Of a stretch of 64,000 bases of DNA, positions 7,669 through 22,700 are shown piece after piece. The translations under genes were made by a program, and so were the position numbers. The notes beneath the pieces were generated by a model. That model was not told the DNA's origin. It worked only from the letters and a program-made list of their open reading frames with translations, and did no database searches. Origin of the DNA: Micromonospora sp. HM5-17 (GTDB lineage: Bacteria > Actinomycetota > Actinomycetes > Mycobacteriales > Micromonosporaceae); NCBI RefSeq assembly GCF_003762835.1, contig NZ_RJWA01000004.1, positions 310,001 to 374,000 on the forward strand, given 5' to 3'. The stretch's first letter is position 1; each line of letters begins with the position of its first letter.

Positions 7669-10600
7669 GTGCCGAGCGCAACCAAGGATGAGCTGCGAAT
7701 CGGGGCGTTGGTCGCGGTGCGCGGTCAACGGTGGGTAGTCAGCGACATCCAGCCCGGTGAGCATAACAACCTGGTCAGCCTGCAGTCCGTCGAGGACGGT
7801 CGCTACGGCCACACCCTCGACGTCATCTGGGAGGTCGAGGCCGGTCGGCAGGTGCTGCCGAGTGGCTCGCTGCCGCAGGTGACCGAGGGCGGGTTCGACC
7901 CGCCGCAGCGGCTGGCCGCCTTCCTCGACGCGGTGCGCTGGTCGGCGGTCACCTCGGCCGACGTGAAGACGCTCCAGGCACCGTTCCGGTCGGGCGTGGC
8001 GATCGAGGACTACCAGTTGGAACCCGTCGCCCGCGCGGTCGACGCGCCCCGGGTCAACCTGCTGCTCGCCGACGACGTCGGCCTCGGCAAGACGATCGAG
8101 GCCGGCCTGGTCGCCCAGGAGCTGCTGCTCCGGCACCGTGCCCGACGGATCATGATCGTCTGCCCGGCGGGCCTGACCATCAAGTGGCGCGACGAGATGG
8201 CCGAGAAGTTCGGGCTGGACTTCACCGTCATCGACACCGAGCGGTGCGCGATCGTCCGGCGTACCCACGGCTCGGCGGCGAACCCGTTCCGGGTCTATCC
8301 ACTGTGTATCGTCAGCCTTCCCTGGCTGCGCGGACAGAAGGCGCAGCGCCTGCTCGACGAGGTGCTGCCGCCGGACGGGCCGGGCATCCAGCGCGAGTTC
8401 GACCTGCTGATCCTGGACGAGGCGCACCACGTCGCCCCGGCCGCGCCGAAGCAGGTCTACGCGGTCGACTCCCAGCAGACCAAGCTGATCCGGCGGCTGG
8501 CCCGACACTTCACCCACCGGCTGTTCCTCTCGGCGACCCCGCACAACGGCTACCCCGAGTCGTTCACCGCCCTGCTGGAGACCCTCGACAACCAGCGATT
8601 CCTCCGGGGCGTCCAGCCCGACGAGGCCGCGGTGAAGGACATCCTCGTCCGTCGGCTCAAGCGCGACGTCGTGGACGAGTCCGGCCGACCGAAGTTCCCG
8701 CAACGGCGCGCGATTGCCATGCCGGTGAGCTACCCGGAGAGCGAGCGGGAAATCCACGGCCTGCTCAAGCAGTTCGCCGCGCTGCGCCGCAAGCGGCTCA
8801 CCACCCAGCGGGGGCGCAAGGCCACCGACCTGGTGACGCTGCTGCTCAAGAAGCGGCTCTTCTCCAGCCCGGCCGCCTTCGCGCACACCGTAGCGGTCTA
8901 CCTGGAGACGCTGCGCAGCCGCAGCACCCCGGCCACCCCGCCAGCCGGCGACGACGTACCGGATTGGCTGGCGGACTTCTTCGACGACGTCGCGACGTAC
9001 GACGACGAGCAGCTCGCCGAGGCCGAGGACGACGCGCTCGGCCGGACCCGGCCGATGCAGCCGGACGCGACGGACGACGAGGTCACGCTGCTGGAACGGA
9101 TGGAGCAGTGGGCGCTGGCCCACGAGGCGCAGCCGGATGCCAAGGCCACCGAGCTGATCAACTACCTGACGGCGGTCTGCAAGCCGGACGGCCGGCACTG
9201 GACGAACGAGCGGGTCGTGGTCTTCACCGAATACCGCGACACCCAGCTCTGGCTGGCCAACCTGCTGCGGCAGCACGGCCTCGGCGGCGACGGCCTGGAG
9301 CTGCTGCACGGCGCCACCCCGCAGGACGAGCGAGAGCAGATCCGGCTCGCCTTCCAGGCCGACCCGACCGAACACCCGGTGCGGATCCTGCTCGCCACCG
9401 ATGCGGCCAGCGAGGGGATCGACCTCCAGGACCACTGCCATCGGCTGGTGAACTACGACATCCCGTTCAACCCCAACAAGCTGGAGCAGCGGATCGGCCG
9501 GATCGACCGGTACGGCCAGACCGTCACCCCGGAGGTGCGGCACTTCGTCGGCACCGGCTGGGGGCACGCCGTCGACTCGTACGAGGCGGACCTGGAGTTC
9601 CTGTCCCGGGTCGCCACCAAGGTCGCCCGGATGGAGGCCGACCTCGGCTCGGTCAACGCCGTCCTCTCCGACGCCGTGCAGCGCCGGATGCTCGGCGAGC
9701 AGGTCGACGTCGACGCCGCCACCGAAAAGGCGCCGGCCGCCGCCCTGCCGACCGAGTCGAACGTCCGCGAGCAGGTGGTCCGGCTCCGCGGCACCATCGA
9801 CGACACCGTGCGGGAGCTGGGCATCACCCCGGACGCGGTCAAGCGGGTCGTCGACACCGCGCTGGAGCTGGCCCGCCAGCAGCCGCTGCGCCGGCGCGTC
9901 GACGACAAGATCCTCAGCGACGGCCTCTACGACGTACCGCCGCTGACCGGGTCGTGGCAGCGGGCGACGGTCGGCCTCACCGAGAAGCTGCACCGCGAGG
10001 GCGAACCGCCGCGGCAGCTCCCGATCACCTTCGACCCGGCGGCGGCGAAGGACAACGACGGGCACGTCGTGCTGGCCCACCTCAACCACCCGCTGGTCGC
10101 GATGTCGACCCGGCTGCTCCGGGCCGCCGTCTCCAACCCGGAGATCGGGCTGCACCGGGTCACCGCGGTCGTCTCGAACGACCCGGCGTTGGAGGACGTG
10201 CTGGTCGGGGCGTACTCCCGGTTCGTGCTGGTCGGCGCCGACGGCGTACGCCTGCACGAGGAGGTCCTCTACGCCGGCGGCTGGGCGCCGGAGCAGGGGC
10301 GGTTCCGCCGGCTGGAGAACCTCGGCACCCTCCGGGCGATCCTCGACCGGGCGCTCACCAGCGGCATCCCGGCCTCCGGGCCGGTGCAGGCCCGGCTCGC
10401 CGCCCGCTGGCCCCGGATCGCCGACGGCCTGCTCGCCGCGATCGACTGGCGCACCGCCACCCGCCGCGAGTCGCTGGAGCGCAAGCTGGCGCAACGCCAG
10501 GAGGCCGAACAGCGGCGGATCGTCGACAACTTCGCGCAGTTCGCCGCCACGCTGCGGCGCAAGCTCGACGAGGGCGACGAACAGGACGCCCTGATCAGCC

Positions 10601-10793
10601 GGATCGAGGCGCGCAGCAAGGACGAACTTGAGCAGTACCGCAGGGACCGCAGGTCGTGGGAGGAACGGGTGAAGGGACTGGACGCCGAGCGGGAGCGTGA
10701 ACTGGAGGCGGTGGCCGAGCGCTACCGCGATCCGCAGTCGCACCGCTTCCCGGTCGCCGTGGTGTTCGTCGTGCCGCAGCGGGAGGCGACCCG

Positions 10794-10797
<4 letters not shown>
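7669..10797 (+). CDS. drmD: DISARM SNF2-family helicase DrmD
   Basis: Class 1 DISARM helicase component, 1042 residues. Motifs in order: Walker A ADDVGLGKTIEAGL (near 8070), DEAH box LLILDEAHHVAP (near 8406), SATPHNG (near 8530), and the helicase C block with TDAASEGIDLQ and QRIGRIDRYGQ (near 9400-9515). A long helical C-terminus rich in charged residues follows. The chosen GTG at 7669 has a GAGGGGAG site; the frame also allows GTG 7624. The stop overlaps drmMI as ATGA. DrmD is the class-defining gene of class 1 DISARM, which restricts phage together with DrmMI, DrmA, DrmB and DrmC. Confidence 0.9.
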
Positions 10798-14867
<4,070 letters not shown>

Positions 14868-14904
14868 ACCCCCACTCCCGACCTCGCCCCCGGAGGCATC
14901 GTCC

Positions 14905-16524
14905 GTGTTCGTCCGTGGCCACCTCACCCGTCAGCCGGCGGTCGACCCGCGTGGCCTGATCTTTGCCGTCATCGACCTGGAGACCACCGGCCTCCACCCC
15001 GGGCAGGGTTCCCGGGTCTGCGAGGTGGGGATCGTCCGGATGCGCGGCGACGGCACCGTTCTGGACGAGTATTCGACGTTGGTCAACCCGGAGCTGCGGA
15101 TCACCAACGACGAGCTGCACGGGATCACCAACGCCGAGGTCCGGTACGCCCCGACCTTCCGGCAGATCGCGGGCGACGTGCTGGCCTACCTCAGCGACGC
15201 CATCGTGGTGGGCCACAACCTGGACTTCGAAGAGAAGTTCCTGGTCGCGGAGTTCGGTCGCCTCGGCGTGGCACCGCAGCGCGTCCCCGGGCTCTGCACC
15301 CTGGTCACCGCCCGGATCCAGCTCGACCGGTGGGGCTACAAGCTGGACAACGTCGCCAACCTGATCACCGGGGAGTGGCCGGTCGCGCTGCACTCGGCGC
15401 TCGGGGACGCCCGAGCGCTCGCCGCGACGCTGGCGAAGCTGATCAGCACGGCACCACAGCCGCTGTCCTGGCTGGGGCCACCGCCGGCACCGCTGCCCAG
15501 CCTGCCGCGTACCGGGATCATCGCGCCCCGGGCGGTCGCGCTGCGCAAGGGCACCGACGGCTGGCTCGCCACCCTGACCGCGCGGCTGCCCCGGATGGCG
15601 TACCCGCCCGCGCCCCGGCCCGACGGGGTGCGCGACTACCGGGCGTTGCTGGCGCACGCACTCGCCGACGGCCGGATCGTCGGCGACGAGGCGGCACAGC
15701 TCGCGTTGCTCGCCGCCCGCGCCGGGCTGACCCAGACCACCGCCCGACAGGTACACGAGGAGTTTCTGGTCGAAGCCCGGAACCGGGCGGAGGCCGACGG
15801 CGTGGTGACCTCGACGGAGCTGCGCGAGCTGCAACGCGCGGCGAAGGAGCTGGCCGCGTCCCACCTGATCAGCGACCTGGCGGAGGCCGCCGCCGCGAAC
15901 CGGGCCCGCAACACCGGCCCGCTCAAGGGCTGGCGCATCCTGCCGGTCGGCGAGTCCGGCCGTATCACCGAGGTCATCGACTACGCGGTCGAGCACGGGG
16001 CCAAGGTCGCGGTGAACCTCACCAAGACCGTCCGGCTCGTCGTCGCCGACGGCGTCGCGGAGGGCCACCCCCAGCTCGCCAAGGCGTACGCCGCCGGGGT
16101 CGAGGTGCTGGCGCCGGACCAGGCCCGGAAGCTCCTGGAGAACGAGGTCGAGCGGCGGAGCGCTGGGCTGTTCGCCAACCCCCACGGCGAGAGCGTCGCC
16201 AACCGGCTCGCCGCCGAGCAGGCCGCCGCCACCCGGCCCGCCCGTCCCGAGTGGCACGAGTACTGGCGGCCACACGAGCTGACCCCCGCCGAATACCACG
16301 CGAGGTTCGTCCAGCGCCGGGACGACCACTGGGACGACTGGGACGACGACTCCGACGACGACACCTACCACGAGATCCGGATCAGCGTGCCCAGCGCCGC
16401 GCGACCGACGACACCCGCTCCGACACCCGCCGTGGCGAAGAAGGGCGGCTGCCTCTCTGCGGTGGTCCTCTTCGGGGGACTCGCCGCCGGCGTGGCCGAG
16501 CTTGCCCAGCGGGCGTTGACATGA
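14905..16524 (+). CDS. DEDDh exonuclease with TerB-like, BRCT-like and TM segments
   Basis: DnaQ-type 3'-5' exonuclease domain at residues 18-180 with a full DEDDh set: D24 and E26 (IDLETTG), D107 (HNLDF), H163 and D168 (HSALGDA). Residues about 209-285 are helical and resemble a TerB-like domain (ALADGRIVGDEAAQLALLAA). Residues about 300-375 look BRCT-like (LKGWRILPVG). An Asp-rich stretch near 475 and a short hydrophobic C-terminus (about 510-535) follow. The gene is GTG-started, 37 bases after drmMI and on the same strand, but it is not a canonical DISARM component. It is probably co-transcribed cargo that degrades DNA. Domain limits are approximate. Confidence 0.8.
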   Translation: MFVRGHLTRQPAVDPRGLIFAVIDLETTGLHPGQGSRVCEVGIVRMRGDGTVLDEYSTLVNPELRITNDELHGITNAEVRYAPTFRQIAGDVLAYLSDAIVVGHNLDFEEKFLVAEFGRLGVAPQRVPGLCTLVTARIQLDRWGYKLDNVANLITGEWPVALHSALGDARALAATLAKLISTAPQPLSWLGPPPAPLPSLPRTGIIAPRAVALRKGTDGWLATLTARLPRMAYPPAPRPDGVRDYRALLAHALADGRIVGDEAAQLALLAARAGLTQTTARQVHEEFLVEARNRAEADGVVTSTELRELQRAAKELAASHLISDLAEAAAANRARNTGPLKGWRILPVGESGRITEVIDYAVEHGAKVAVNLTKTVRLVVADGVAEGHPQLAKAYAAGVEVLAPDQARKLLENEVERRSAGLFANPHGESVANRLAAEQAAATRPARPEWHEYWRPHELTPAEYHARFVQRRDDHWDDWDDDSDDDTYHEIRISVPSAARPTTPAPTPAVAKKGGCLSAVVLFGGLAAGVAELAQRALT

Positions 16525-16656
16525 CTCACGCTACGTTGGCAATCGCGGGGAAAATTCCTGGTCGCAAGGCGTCGTCTCCGAGACCCTTGGCGGCACAGAC
16601 CGATTTGTTCACGTGTGCTGGCGGGTAGTCGGCGTCGCGGAACGGAGGATGAGCAG

Positions 16657-18318
16657 ATGGCGGTCGACTCTCAGTCCAGGGCCACGACCCTTGATGTGGA
16701 GGGCCTGGTCAACATGGCCTGGGCAGGAAAGATCCGGGTTCCCCGGTTTCAGCGGTCGTTCCGGTGGAGCTGGGAGGACGTGCGCCGACTTTTCGACAGC
16801 ATCGTCCAAGGCTACCCGATCGGCAGCCTGCTGCTGTGGACCCGCAGCGCCCCGGCTCAACGGTTGCAGCTTGGTGAACTCAGGATCGACGCACCGGCCG
16901 ACAGCGCTGCCTTCTGGGTCGTCGATGGTCAACAGCGCATCACCAGCCTGGCCAATGCGTTGCATCCAGAGGGGCGAAAAGACAGAAGGTTCGCCCTTGC
17001 CTATGATCTTCGTACTGAGACGTTCGTCCGCACTCCAGCCGGCAAAGATCCTTTGGTCATTCCGTTGCCAGTGCTCTTCAATCTCCAAGAGCTGCTGAAG
17101 TGGTTCAGTGCAAATCCTGGTATTTCGGAGTACGTGGACAAGGCCAGTGCCATCACCCGGAGACTTCGGCAGTTCCAGGTGCCCGCGTACGAGGTCAGCC
17201 AAGACGATCCGACGGTGCTCCAGGACATCTTCGACCGTATGAACAACTACGGCAAACGGCTGTCCCGGGCAGAGATCTTCAGCGCGCTCAATGCGCAGGA
17301 AGAGGATGGCAAGCTCACGATCGATCGGATAGCCGAGAATATCGACCGCGACCTCGGGTTCGGTGCTATCGACGGCAACACGGTCCTCCAGGCTGTCCTT
17401 GCTCGCCGCGGCACTGATGTGAAGCGTGACATCCGCCATGAGTTCGCCGCACCGGACGACGAGGGTGGGGATGCCGCTTTCGCGGCAGGCGAGGAAGCCC
17501 TACGGCGGGCCGTGACGTTCCTCCAGCAAGAATGCTCGGTGCCCCACTTCACCATGCTGGCCTACCGGTATCTTCTCGTGCCGTTGGCCCGGCTTTTCGC
17601 GCACTACCCTGACCTTGACGCCCGGAATCGTCGGCTGCTGCGGCGCTGGTACTGGCGGGCGGCGGTTGCGGGGCCACAGCAGTTCAAGGCCGGCACGGGT
17701 GACGCGGCCAGACTGCTGTGCACGAAGGTGCGGACCGATGACCTGTCCGCGTCGATTCAAGGGCTGCTGGACCTGGTGGAGCAGAAGAACCCGTCGCTTC
17801 CGCGGCTACAGGGCTTCGCGACCAACCAGGCTGCCACCAAAATCGTCCTGTGCTCGTGGTGGGCCGCGGAGCCTCGCAGCCCGGAAACCGGCGAGCCGTA
17901 TCAAATCGCTGACCTGGCAGACGTACTCCGTGACCAGGCGACTGCCCGCGACGCGGTTCGATACCTCATCCCAAGCCGGCAGGTGCCCAAGCGGTACCGG
18001 CCGGAGGCCGCCAACCGTGTGCTCATGCCGGCGCTGAGCGTCGACTCGGAGGAGGTCGGTGGGCTGCTCCTACGTCAGCCGACCGAGGACATGACGTGGT
18101 GGCCGGCCATGCTGCGGTCGCATGCCCTGACGGGCGACATCGTCGCGCATCTACGCAAGGGAGAAGTCGGCGAGGCGCTGACGATGCGCCAACACCTGCT
18201 AGCTACCAGTCTCGACAGTTTCCTCGAGCGAATGTGCGAGTGGCGGTTCGAAGACACTCCACCCCTGTTTGATCTCCTCATAGAGGACGAAGACGAGGGC
18301 GACGATGCCGACTACTGA
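16657..18318 (+). CDS. DUF262 (GmrS/ParB-fold) domain protein
   Basis: 553 residues. The N-terminal DUF262 domain has the hallmark motif VVDGQQRITSL (DGQQR at residues 90-94) after RVPRFQRSFRW. This family includes the NTP-hydrolysing half of GmrSD-type, modification-dependent restriction enzymes. No DUF1607/HNH half is visible, so nuclease activity is not shown. The ATG at 16657 follows GGAGG at eight bases. The last 14 bases overlap the HipA-like gene. GC is lower than in the DISARM genes, suggesting separate acquisition. Defence function is inference from family and location. Confidence 0.8.
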   Translation: MAVDSQSRATTLDVEGLVNMAWAGKIRVPRFQRSFRWSWEDVRRLFDSIVQGYPIGSLLLWTRSAPAQRLQLGELRIDAPADSAAFWVVDGQQRITSLANALHPEGRKDRRFALAYDLRTETFVRTPAGKDPLVIPLPVLFNLQELLKWFSANPGISEYVDKASAITRRLRQFQVPAYEVSQDDPTVLQDIFDRMNNYGKRLSRAEIFSALNAQEEDGKLTIDRIAENIDRDLGFGAIDGNTVLQAVLARRGTDVKRDIRHEFAAPDDEGGDAAFAAGEEALRRAVTFLQQECSVPHFTMLAYRYLLVPLARLFAHYPDLDARNRRLLRRWYWRAAVAGPQQFKAGTGDAARLLCTKVRTDDLSASIQGLLDLVEQKNPSLPRLQGFATNQAATKIVLCSWWAAEPRSPETGEPYQIADLADVLRDQATARDAVRYLIPSRQVPKRYRPEAANRVLMPALSVDSEEVGGLLLRQPTEDMTWWPAMLRSHALTGDIVAHLRKGEVGEALTMRQHLLATSLDSFLERMCEWRFEDTPPLFDLLIEDEDEGDDADY

Positions 18319-19555
18319 GAGTCGATACGGTGTCTGGCTCGATGACGAGCGTGTCGGCACTCTGAACCATCGGGGTGACTACACCTGGTTTGCTTTTAGC
18401 GACGAGTACCTCAACGATCCACGTCGTTCGGTGCTGGGACTGGTATTTGAGCATGACCTGACCGCGGAGCATGCGAGCGCCCTTCGTCTGCCGCCATGGT
18501 TTTCCAACCTCCTGCCCGAGGGGCGACTGAGGCAATGGATCGCCGCCGACCGAGGCGTGTCCGTTGAGCGTGAAATGGAGTTGCTGGCCCAGGTCGGCCA
18601 TGACCTGCCCGGCGCGGTTCGCGTGCTGCGAGAGGACCTGCCGCCGGATGACGGCTGGCATCCGGGGCGAGCGACGGCCGACCCGTACGGCGACACAGGC
18701 ATGCTCCGAGATGACCACCCTGCCGCCGGCTGGCGTTTCTCGCTCGCTGGGGTAGGGCTCAAGTTCTCCATGCTGCGCAAGGATGATCGCTTGACGTTGC
18801 CCGCGTATGGCGAGGGCGGCGACTGGATCGTGAAGCTGCCCGACCGCCTCCACGCGGACGTGCCGCGCAACGAGTTCGCCATGATGACGCTGGCCGCCGA
18901 GGTGGGTATCGAGGTGCCAGAGCGCTTGCTTGTCCACCGTGACCAGCTCGAGAACCTTCCACCCAACGTCTGGCCCAACCACGAGGAGTTCGCTTACGCG
19001 GTGGCGCGGTTCGACCGTGACAGCGGCCGCCGACGTGTGCACATCGAGGACTTCGCTCAGGTGCGCAACTTCTATCCGAACGAGAAGTATCGTGGCAACT
19101 TTGAAACGCTGGCCAGCCTGATCTATCGCCGTGGAAAGGATCTGCCGTCGTTGCGCGAGTTCGCTCGCCGAATGGCATTCAACATCCTCATCAACAACGG
19201 CGATGCCCATTTGAAGAACTGGTCGCTCATCTACCGTGACCGGCGGGTGCCCACGTTGGCACCCGCGTACGACCTCGTCTCGACCGGCGTTTACCGGATC
19301 GAAGGCCAAGAGGACCTGGGCCTCAAGTTCGGCAAGACGCGGCGGTTCGACCGGGTGAGTTTGGCGACCTTCAGCCGCCTCGAGCGTCTCCTCGGCGTCG
19401 AGGACGGCTGCCTTCAGGAGTGCGTTGTAGAGGTGGCTGACCGCGTACGGGCAAGTTGGCCGGCGACCGCCGAGCTACTGGAGGCGAATCCGGCACTGCG
19501 GGACGCCATCGGTCAAGTCGTCGCTGACCGGTACCGCACGTTGCTGCGCACGTAG
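18305..19555 (+). CDS. HipA-family Ser/Thr kinase
   Basis: 416 residues. A HipA N-terminal subdomain (PPWFSNLLPEGRLR, residues 63-76) is followed by the kinase core: GVGLKFSM loop (149-156), catalytic Asp300 in INNGDAHLKN and metal-binding Asp323 in PAYDLVST. HipA toxins phosphorylate translation factors and cause growth arrest; a HipB HTH antitoxin normally precedes them. There is no HTH gene here. Instead the start overlaps the DUF262 gene by 14 bases, implying translational coupling. It is therefore either an orphan HipA or one half of a DUF262-HipA module. Confidence 0.85.
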   Translation: MPTTESRYGVWLDDERVGTLNHRGDYTWFAFSDEYLNDPRRSVLGLVFEHDLTAEHASALRLPPWFSNLLPEGRLRQWIAADRGVSVEREMELLAQVGHDLPGAVRVLREDLPPDDGWHPGRATADPYGDTGMLRDDHPAAGWRFSLAGVGLKFSMLRKDDRLTLPAYGEGGDWIVKLPDRLHADVPRNEFAMMTLAAEVGIEVPERLLVHRDQLENLPPNVWPNHEEFAYAVARFDRDSGRRRVHIEDFAQVRNFYPNEKYRGNFETLASLIYRRGKDLPSLREFARRMAFNILINNGDAHLKNWSLIYRDRRVPTLAPAYDLVSTGVYRIEGQEDLGLKFGKTRRFDRVSLATFSRLERLLGVEDGCLQECVVEVADRVRASWPATAELLEANPALRDAIGQVVADRYRTLLRT

Positions 19556-19609
19556 CCGCACCCAGGGCCGGCGGACGCCGGACGGATGAGTGGGGAATGG
19601 AGGTGTGAC

Positions 19610-19798
19610 GTGGCGAAGCAGCTCATCGTCGAACGGCTGCGCGAGGCGAGCGAGCGTACCCAGTTCCTGATCACTACCCACTCGGCCGTGCTGACGGATC
19701 GGCTCAAGCCCGAGGAGCTGATCGCGTTCGCCCGTGCCGATGACGGATCGTCGGTGATTCTCACCGAACACATCCCTCAACCCAGGAGACACCAGTGA
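19610..19798 (+). pseudogene. C-terminal stub of an AAA (SMC/OLD-like) ATPase
   Basis: Encodes 62 residues matching the end of an ABC/SMC-like AAA ATPase: a helix, then TQFLITTHSAVLTDRLKPEE, in which the H-loop His follows the second strand. The Walker A, signature and Walker B parts are absent, so it cannot hydrolyse ATP alone. It nevertheless keeps a GTG start with a GGAGG site six bases upstream, and its stop overlaps the drmA GTG as GTGA. The stub may persist because it couples translation into drmA. Relic of a deleted ATPase gene (inference). Confidence 0.55.
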
Positions 19799-22700
19799 CG
19801 TTGCAGGGGCAGGACGGTCTCTTTCCCCACCCGCGTGGCGAGCAGCAGGCGTTGGCGCCGTCCGCCGCCGACGCCCCCACCCCGGAGTCTGCCCACCCGC
19901 TCGACCTGCCACAGGTCTTCGAACCGGCCACCTCGCACCAGGTCCGGGACGAGTTGCAGGAGCTGATCCGCCGGGACCTGCTCGGCCCGTGGGCCGGCGA
20001 GCGGGAGGTGTTCCCGCCCAGCTCGATGGGGCCGCGCGAGCGCTACCTGATCGGGATGATCGGCCCGAAGCCACGACTGGGTAGCAATCGGGGCCCGGCC
20101 GAGCAGACGACCGATGTGGACGAGACGGTCCAGGGCGACGGCGGCGACGGCGAGCCGCCGGAGGTGCTCACCCCGCAGATGCTCGGCAAGATGTGGGCCT
20201 CGTCCATGGGGCTCTCCTTCGCGGTGCCGGCCGACGTCGACGTACTGACCGTCACCGCCGCCTGGGGGCAGTACCGGCCGGTCGAGGTCACGGACGAGCA
20301 TGAGAAGAAGCACCGTGTCTGGGCGCGCGAGCCGGTCTCGTACGACCGGGAGGTGCGGCTCGACCGCGAGCCGTCGTACCGGATTCCGCTGACCGTGACC
20401 GACCCGGATGCGCCCGGGGTGCACCTGGCCGTCGACGTCCGGCCCCGGGACGACCGCCGGGTCGTCCAGGTGGTGTTGGTCAACACCAAGGCCGAGCCGC
20501 AGAACAACGCCGAGACCGCCTGGCTGTTCCAGTGCGGGCTGACCGTGACCGCGCTCGACGGCCACCGCGCGGTCTTCCTGCCGATCGACGACCCGCTGGA
20601 CGACGTACGCCGGTTGCACGACGACCTGGAGGAGGCGCACCTGCGGCTGCTCTACCGGGCCCAGCGCCGGTACGCCTCCGGCCGCAACGTCGCCGTCCAC
20701 CCGGAGGTCCGCGACGGCGAACGCTGCGCGCACCGGCTCACCACCACCTGGCTGCCCCGCTACGACGTGCCGGCCACCGTCGCCTCCGTCGACCCGGACA
20801 GCCCGCTGGCCCGGGTCGAGCTTGGCATGGACGCCCTGGCCACCGCCGACCCCGACCAGCTCCGGGCCGGTCTGGCGCCGCTCGCCGACGGGTACGCCGG
20901 CTGGCTCGACCGGCAGGCGGACCGGATCGCGGAGCTGCCCGAGCCGCTGCGCCCGGCCGCCGAAAACGCGGTACACACCGCCCGGCGGGTGGCGGAGCGG
21001 ATTCGGGCCGGGATCGCCCTGCTCACCGACCCGGCCGTGCCGGGGCACGTCGACGCGCTCGCCGCGTTCCGCTTCGCCAACCGGGCGATGGCGTTGCAGC
21101 GCCGGCACACCGAGATCGCCCGGCTCCGCGAGGAGCACGACCTGTCGTACGCCGAGGCGGAGGCGAGGGTGGAGGCGCGCGGCCCCGCGGCGGCGTCCTG
21201 GCGGCCGTTCCAGCTCGCCTTCGTGTTGCTGAACCTGCCGCCGCTGACCGACCCGACGCACCCGGAACGGGCGGCAGACGCCGGCGCCACCGTCGACCTG
21301 CTGTTCTTCCCGACCGGTGGCGGCAAGACCGAGGCGTACCTCGGGCTCACCGCCTTCACCTTCGCGATCCGCCGCCTCCAGGGCATCGTCGGGGACGGGG
21401 AGCGGGCCCGAAGCGGTGCGGCCGGGGTCGCGGTGCTGATGCGCTACACGCTCCGGCTGCTCACCGCGCAGCAGTTCCAGCGGGCCGCCGCGCTGGTCTG
21501 CGCGGCCGAGGTGCTGCGCCGCGCCGACGAGGCGACCTGGGGGAGCGAGCCGTTCCGGATCGGTCTCTGGGTCGGTGGCGGTGTCTCGCCGAACTGGTAC
21601 GACGAGGCCGCGGAGCAGATCGCCGCCGCCCGGGAGAGCGGCGACAGCAAGCACACCAACGTGCTCCAGACCCTGAGCTGCCCGTGGTGCGGGACCGCGC
21701 TGCACGGCCACGAACACCTCGAACCGGCTGAGGACGAGCGGCGGATTCGGCTCTTCTGCCCCCGCGCCGAGGGCGCCGACGCCTGCCCGTTCGCCAAGAC
21801 CCGGTCCGCCGAGGGGCTGCCGATCCTCACCGTCGACGAGGAGATCTACCGGTACGCCCCCAGCCTGGTCATCGCCACCGTCGACAAGCTCGCCCAGCTC
21901 CCGTGGAAGGGGTACGCGGGCATCCTCTTCGGCCGGGTGCGGCAGCGCTGTCCCCGGCACGGCTACCGGCACGACGACCTGGACGTCAAGACCGGCTGCG
22001 CCGGCGCCCACAACGCGAAGGGCAGACTGCCGGCGGTACGCAGCGAGCCGGTGCTCCGGCTCCGCCCACCGGACCTGATCATCCAGGACGAGCTGCACCT
22101 GATCTCCGGCGCGCTCGGCACCACGGTCGGGCTCTTCGAGGCGGCCGTCGCCGAACTCTGCACCTGGCCGACGCCGGCCGGCGGCGAGACCGGGCCGAAG
22201 ATCGTCGCCTCGACGGCGACCACCAAACGCGCCCGGGAGCAGGTGCTCGGCGTCTTCGGCCGGCAACTGGCGGTGTTCCCGCCCCCGGTCATCGACATCA
22301 CCGACACCTTCTTCAGCACCCAGGTGCCGGTGACCGCCGACAACCCCGGCCGGCGCTACCTCGGCATCTGCGCCCACGGCGTACGCCTGAAGTCCGCCGA
22401 GATCCGGCTGGCCGAGATCCTGCTGGTCGCCGGCCAGACCCTCTTCGACCGGTACGGCGAGCCGGCCGACCCGTACCTGACGCTGGTCGGCTACTTCAAC
22501 GCCACCCGGGAACTCGCCGGGATGCGCCGCTACCTCGACGACCAGGTCACCAACCGGGTACGCGGAACCGGCCGGCGCCCCGAACTCTCCGACCGGATCG
22601 TGACCCCCACCGGGATGCTGGCCATCCAGGAACTGACCTCCCGGATCTCGTCGGCCGACATCAGCGACGTGCTGAAGCGGCTGGAGATCCCGTTCGACCC

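Noticed and set aside
7495-10743. Minus-strand open frame of 1082 codons opposite drmD
   Set aside because: Mirror of a GC-rich gene: Arg/Val/Asp/Gly-rich, no domains; the plus strand has full helicase motifs.
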